The notes under the pieces were generated by a model. It had not been told where the DNA came from and ran no database searches. It worked only from the letters and a program-made list of their open reading frames with translations. 64,000 nt of DNA. Origin: Chaetorhynchus papuensis. Its lineage: Eukaryota > Chordata > Aves > Passeriformes > Rhipiduridae. Shown piece by piece: positions 62,111 through 64,000 of the stretch (positions within the stretch are counted from its first letter, which is position 1; each line of letters begins with the position of its first letter). The stretch lies in contig VWYX01000696.1 of NCBI GenBank assembly GCA_013396525.1, forward strand, positions 76,224-140,223. Reading direction: 5' to 3'. The translations under genes and the position numbers were made by a program.

Positions 62111-64000
62111 GTAAGGCAGCTCTATATTTTGAATATTTTCTTAGTTTTTCAGCTTTTGAATTACAATTTAGATCAGTGGAAATCTAATAAACAGAAGCCC
62201 TTAATTTAGGAGAAGTCTAATACTTTTCAGAGCAGTCTACTGTTTGCCACATGAGCTCATGAAGGAATATTTTTTTTCCTGTAAGAGCTCAGTTACACGC
62301 AGTCCAGTGCTTCACGGAACCTAAAAAAATTTAGATAGGTGATCTTTGCTCTTAGGAGTAGATGTTAATACCAGTTTTCTTTTTTCTGAAACCACCGAAA
62401 TTTCATATTCTTTTGTTAAAAGGAAAACCCTGAAAAGCAGTAAAATTTTCAAAGCAAAGACCATCAAAAAATAATCTGAATCACCTGCAAAAGGAAAGGG
62501 CCCTCATTAATACTTCCACTGCATTCAGTAACCTCACAGCACTGAGTCAATTGATATTTCATTAAACTGCTATATTTCTCACATTCTCCCTCTCAGGTAT
62601 GTTTTCCCATTTCATGTTACTAAACCAAGAAAATGTTCATTCAATATTAATTCTTGAAGAAGCCCTCCAAATTATTCTTTGATCATTTTCAATAACAACA
62701 GAAAACCTAATTCAGCATCTGGCCATAACAGTAACTTCCTTGTCATTCCCTTGTGTTAGCAGGAACACAAGCATGATGAACAGTCTATTGAGTCTTGTAA
62801 TGTTAAGAAATACTTGTCAAGAAGGGAATTTTTGTATTTCTTTTTTTAAGACAGAAAGTGCTACAAAGGAAGTTTTTTTGACTTTGCTTTACAATCTTGC
62901 ACTATGAGACTGGAAAAAAAAATAGATATTTTTGTATAGCAACAGAAAATCCCAGCATGCTGGTATTTCCAGAAAGAAAAATGTTATCAGCACGATCAGA
63001 TGGTTCTAAATAAGTGAGAGTACAATGATAGGAAGCCTCCTAGTCAAAACAGCCTGAGAGAGACACAAACTCCAAATTTTTATTTATAAACAACAGAAAA
63101 TAAGAAATAAAATAAACAAAAGTCAAAACTATTTCTATTAATGGTGGCAAGAAGAAATTTACAATTTAGGATCGAAAACCAGCAAAATATATGTTGTTAA
63201 ACGTATTTTGAAATAATGAATATCAGGCTCTACCTGCTTTAGCAAAGTGTAAGGGTTAGTAATTCGGCCAAAAGCTGAATCTGAGGTGTGAGAAAGAAGA
63301 AAAAATTATCAACATGAAATGTATCACCACTTGAACATTAGTCTGAAAATTGTCATTACCTTTTGTCAGTATACATTTTAAAATTGAAATTTTACAGGTA
63401 TCATGAAAAGCAAAAGGATCAAGAATAAGACTTCAGTCTAATGTCTTGTAGAATTGAACTATTTAAAGAACACAAATTTCAGTTTCAGATTATTAAATCA
63501 GTTTTCATAGGCCAGTGACTCAAACCAGCAGAAATTGTTTGCATGTTTCCACAGAACTTTGCAATGTTGTCCTAACCAAAATGAGGCTCCTCATATGCTT
63601 GTCATTTTGGTCTCAAAAGAATATAATATAGCTATAATATAACTTCCACACAGAAGACTTTACTATCCATATAGAGAAGCTAGTAAAAGGTAGGGAAGAT
63701 TTAGCATTACTATCCACATTTACTAAAATAATCTGTAATGAAGATTAATAGGTTTGTACAAGCTGTTCAATAAATCAGATTTCCTAAGTGACAGACAAGA
63801 CCCTATCTTCCTTATTTGACCACTTGTATGGCTTTATTTATAAGGATTGTTTTTAACTGTAATAGTTCTCTTGATTTTTTCCAGTGATCACTGCTACTAT
63901 AGTACATTAAGAGAAAATAATTTGTATACATTGTTCTAATAACTTAGATGTACAAGACCCAGTCCCATCTCCTCATGTTTGTTCTTCAACACTAGAACAA
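62111..64000. other. AT-rich non-coding stretch, no gene recognised
   Basis: Unique AT-rich sequence with no frame of 60 codons or more after the CR1. There are no recognised repeats beyond short A or T runs. Nothing further can be supported. Confidence 0.6.

Overview
The window reads as nuclear DNA of a bird. It is visibly AT-rich and uncompacted, has no operons and no recognisable protein-coding gene, and its recognisable repeats are avian. These are several CR1 LINE 3' fragments (mostly on the minus strand, with the typical head beginning CAGAAT/TAGAAT then GGTTGGAAGG-like text), a CR1-derived (AGAAT)n microsatellite, and two solo retroviral-type LTRs. One of those, at about 55.45-56.57 kb, has the layout of an LTR family I remember from songbirds and other Neoaves. 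No tRNA, rRNA, CRISPR or bacterial signal is present. I take the window to be intergenic DNA or the inside of a large intron. Gene identity and chromosome cannot be read from it.

Layout: 0-6 kb is unique AT-rich sequence with one old tRNA-like interspersed repeat (about 3.40-3.54 kb) and one cryptic exon-like element (1.73 kb). 6.18-6.58 kb is a minus-strand solo LTR of 398 bp with TG...CA ends, a near-perfect 6-bp target duplication and a strong stem-loop. 6.9-7.45 kb is a GC-richer patch with a cluster of regulatory-looking motifs. 7.54-7.62 kb is a 21-bp minisatellite. 7.6-22.5 kb is unique sequence, broken by two adjacent perfect inverted repeats at 17.70-17.76 kb. 22.5-23.3 kb holds two convergent CR1 fragments. 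23.3-31.6 kb is unique, with a 13-bp-arm hairpin at 24.8 kb and the longest open frame of the window (159 aa, 26.7-27.2 kb, probably chance). 31.66-32.6 kb holds two minus-strand CR1s, the first running into the pentanucleotide microsatellite. 32.6-42.8 kb is unique, with A/C-rich tracts and a possible old amniote repeat at 36.4 kb. 42.8-43.3 kb is a longer minus-strand CR1. 43.3-55.4 kb is unique. 55.45-56.57 kb is a plus-strand solo LTR. 61.6-62.1 kb is an older, more diverged CR1. The remainder to 64 kb is unique sequence.

No gene network can be described. Open frames of 60-159 codons occur on both strands, overlap one another, have no recognisable domains, and in the GC-richer places are mostly explained by CR1 or LTR sequence. 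I found no convincing new biological system. The best second-look items are the double inverted repeat at 17.70-17.76 kb, the LTR stem-loop at 6.20-6.24 kb, the CR1 tail turned microsatellite at 31.66 kb, the 3'-truncated CR1 facing another CR1 at 22.5-23.3 kb, and the modular internal repeats of the large LTR. Repeat family assignments are from memory of consensus patterns, not from a database search.
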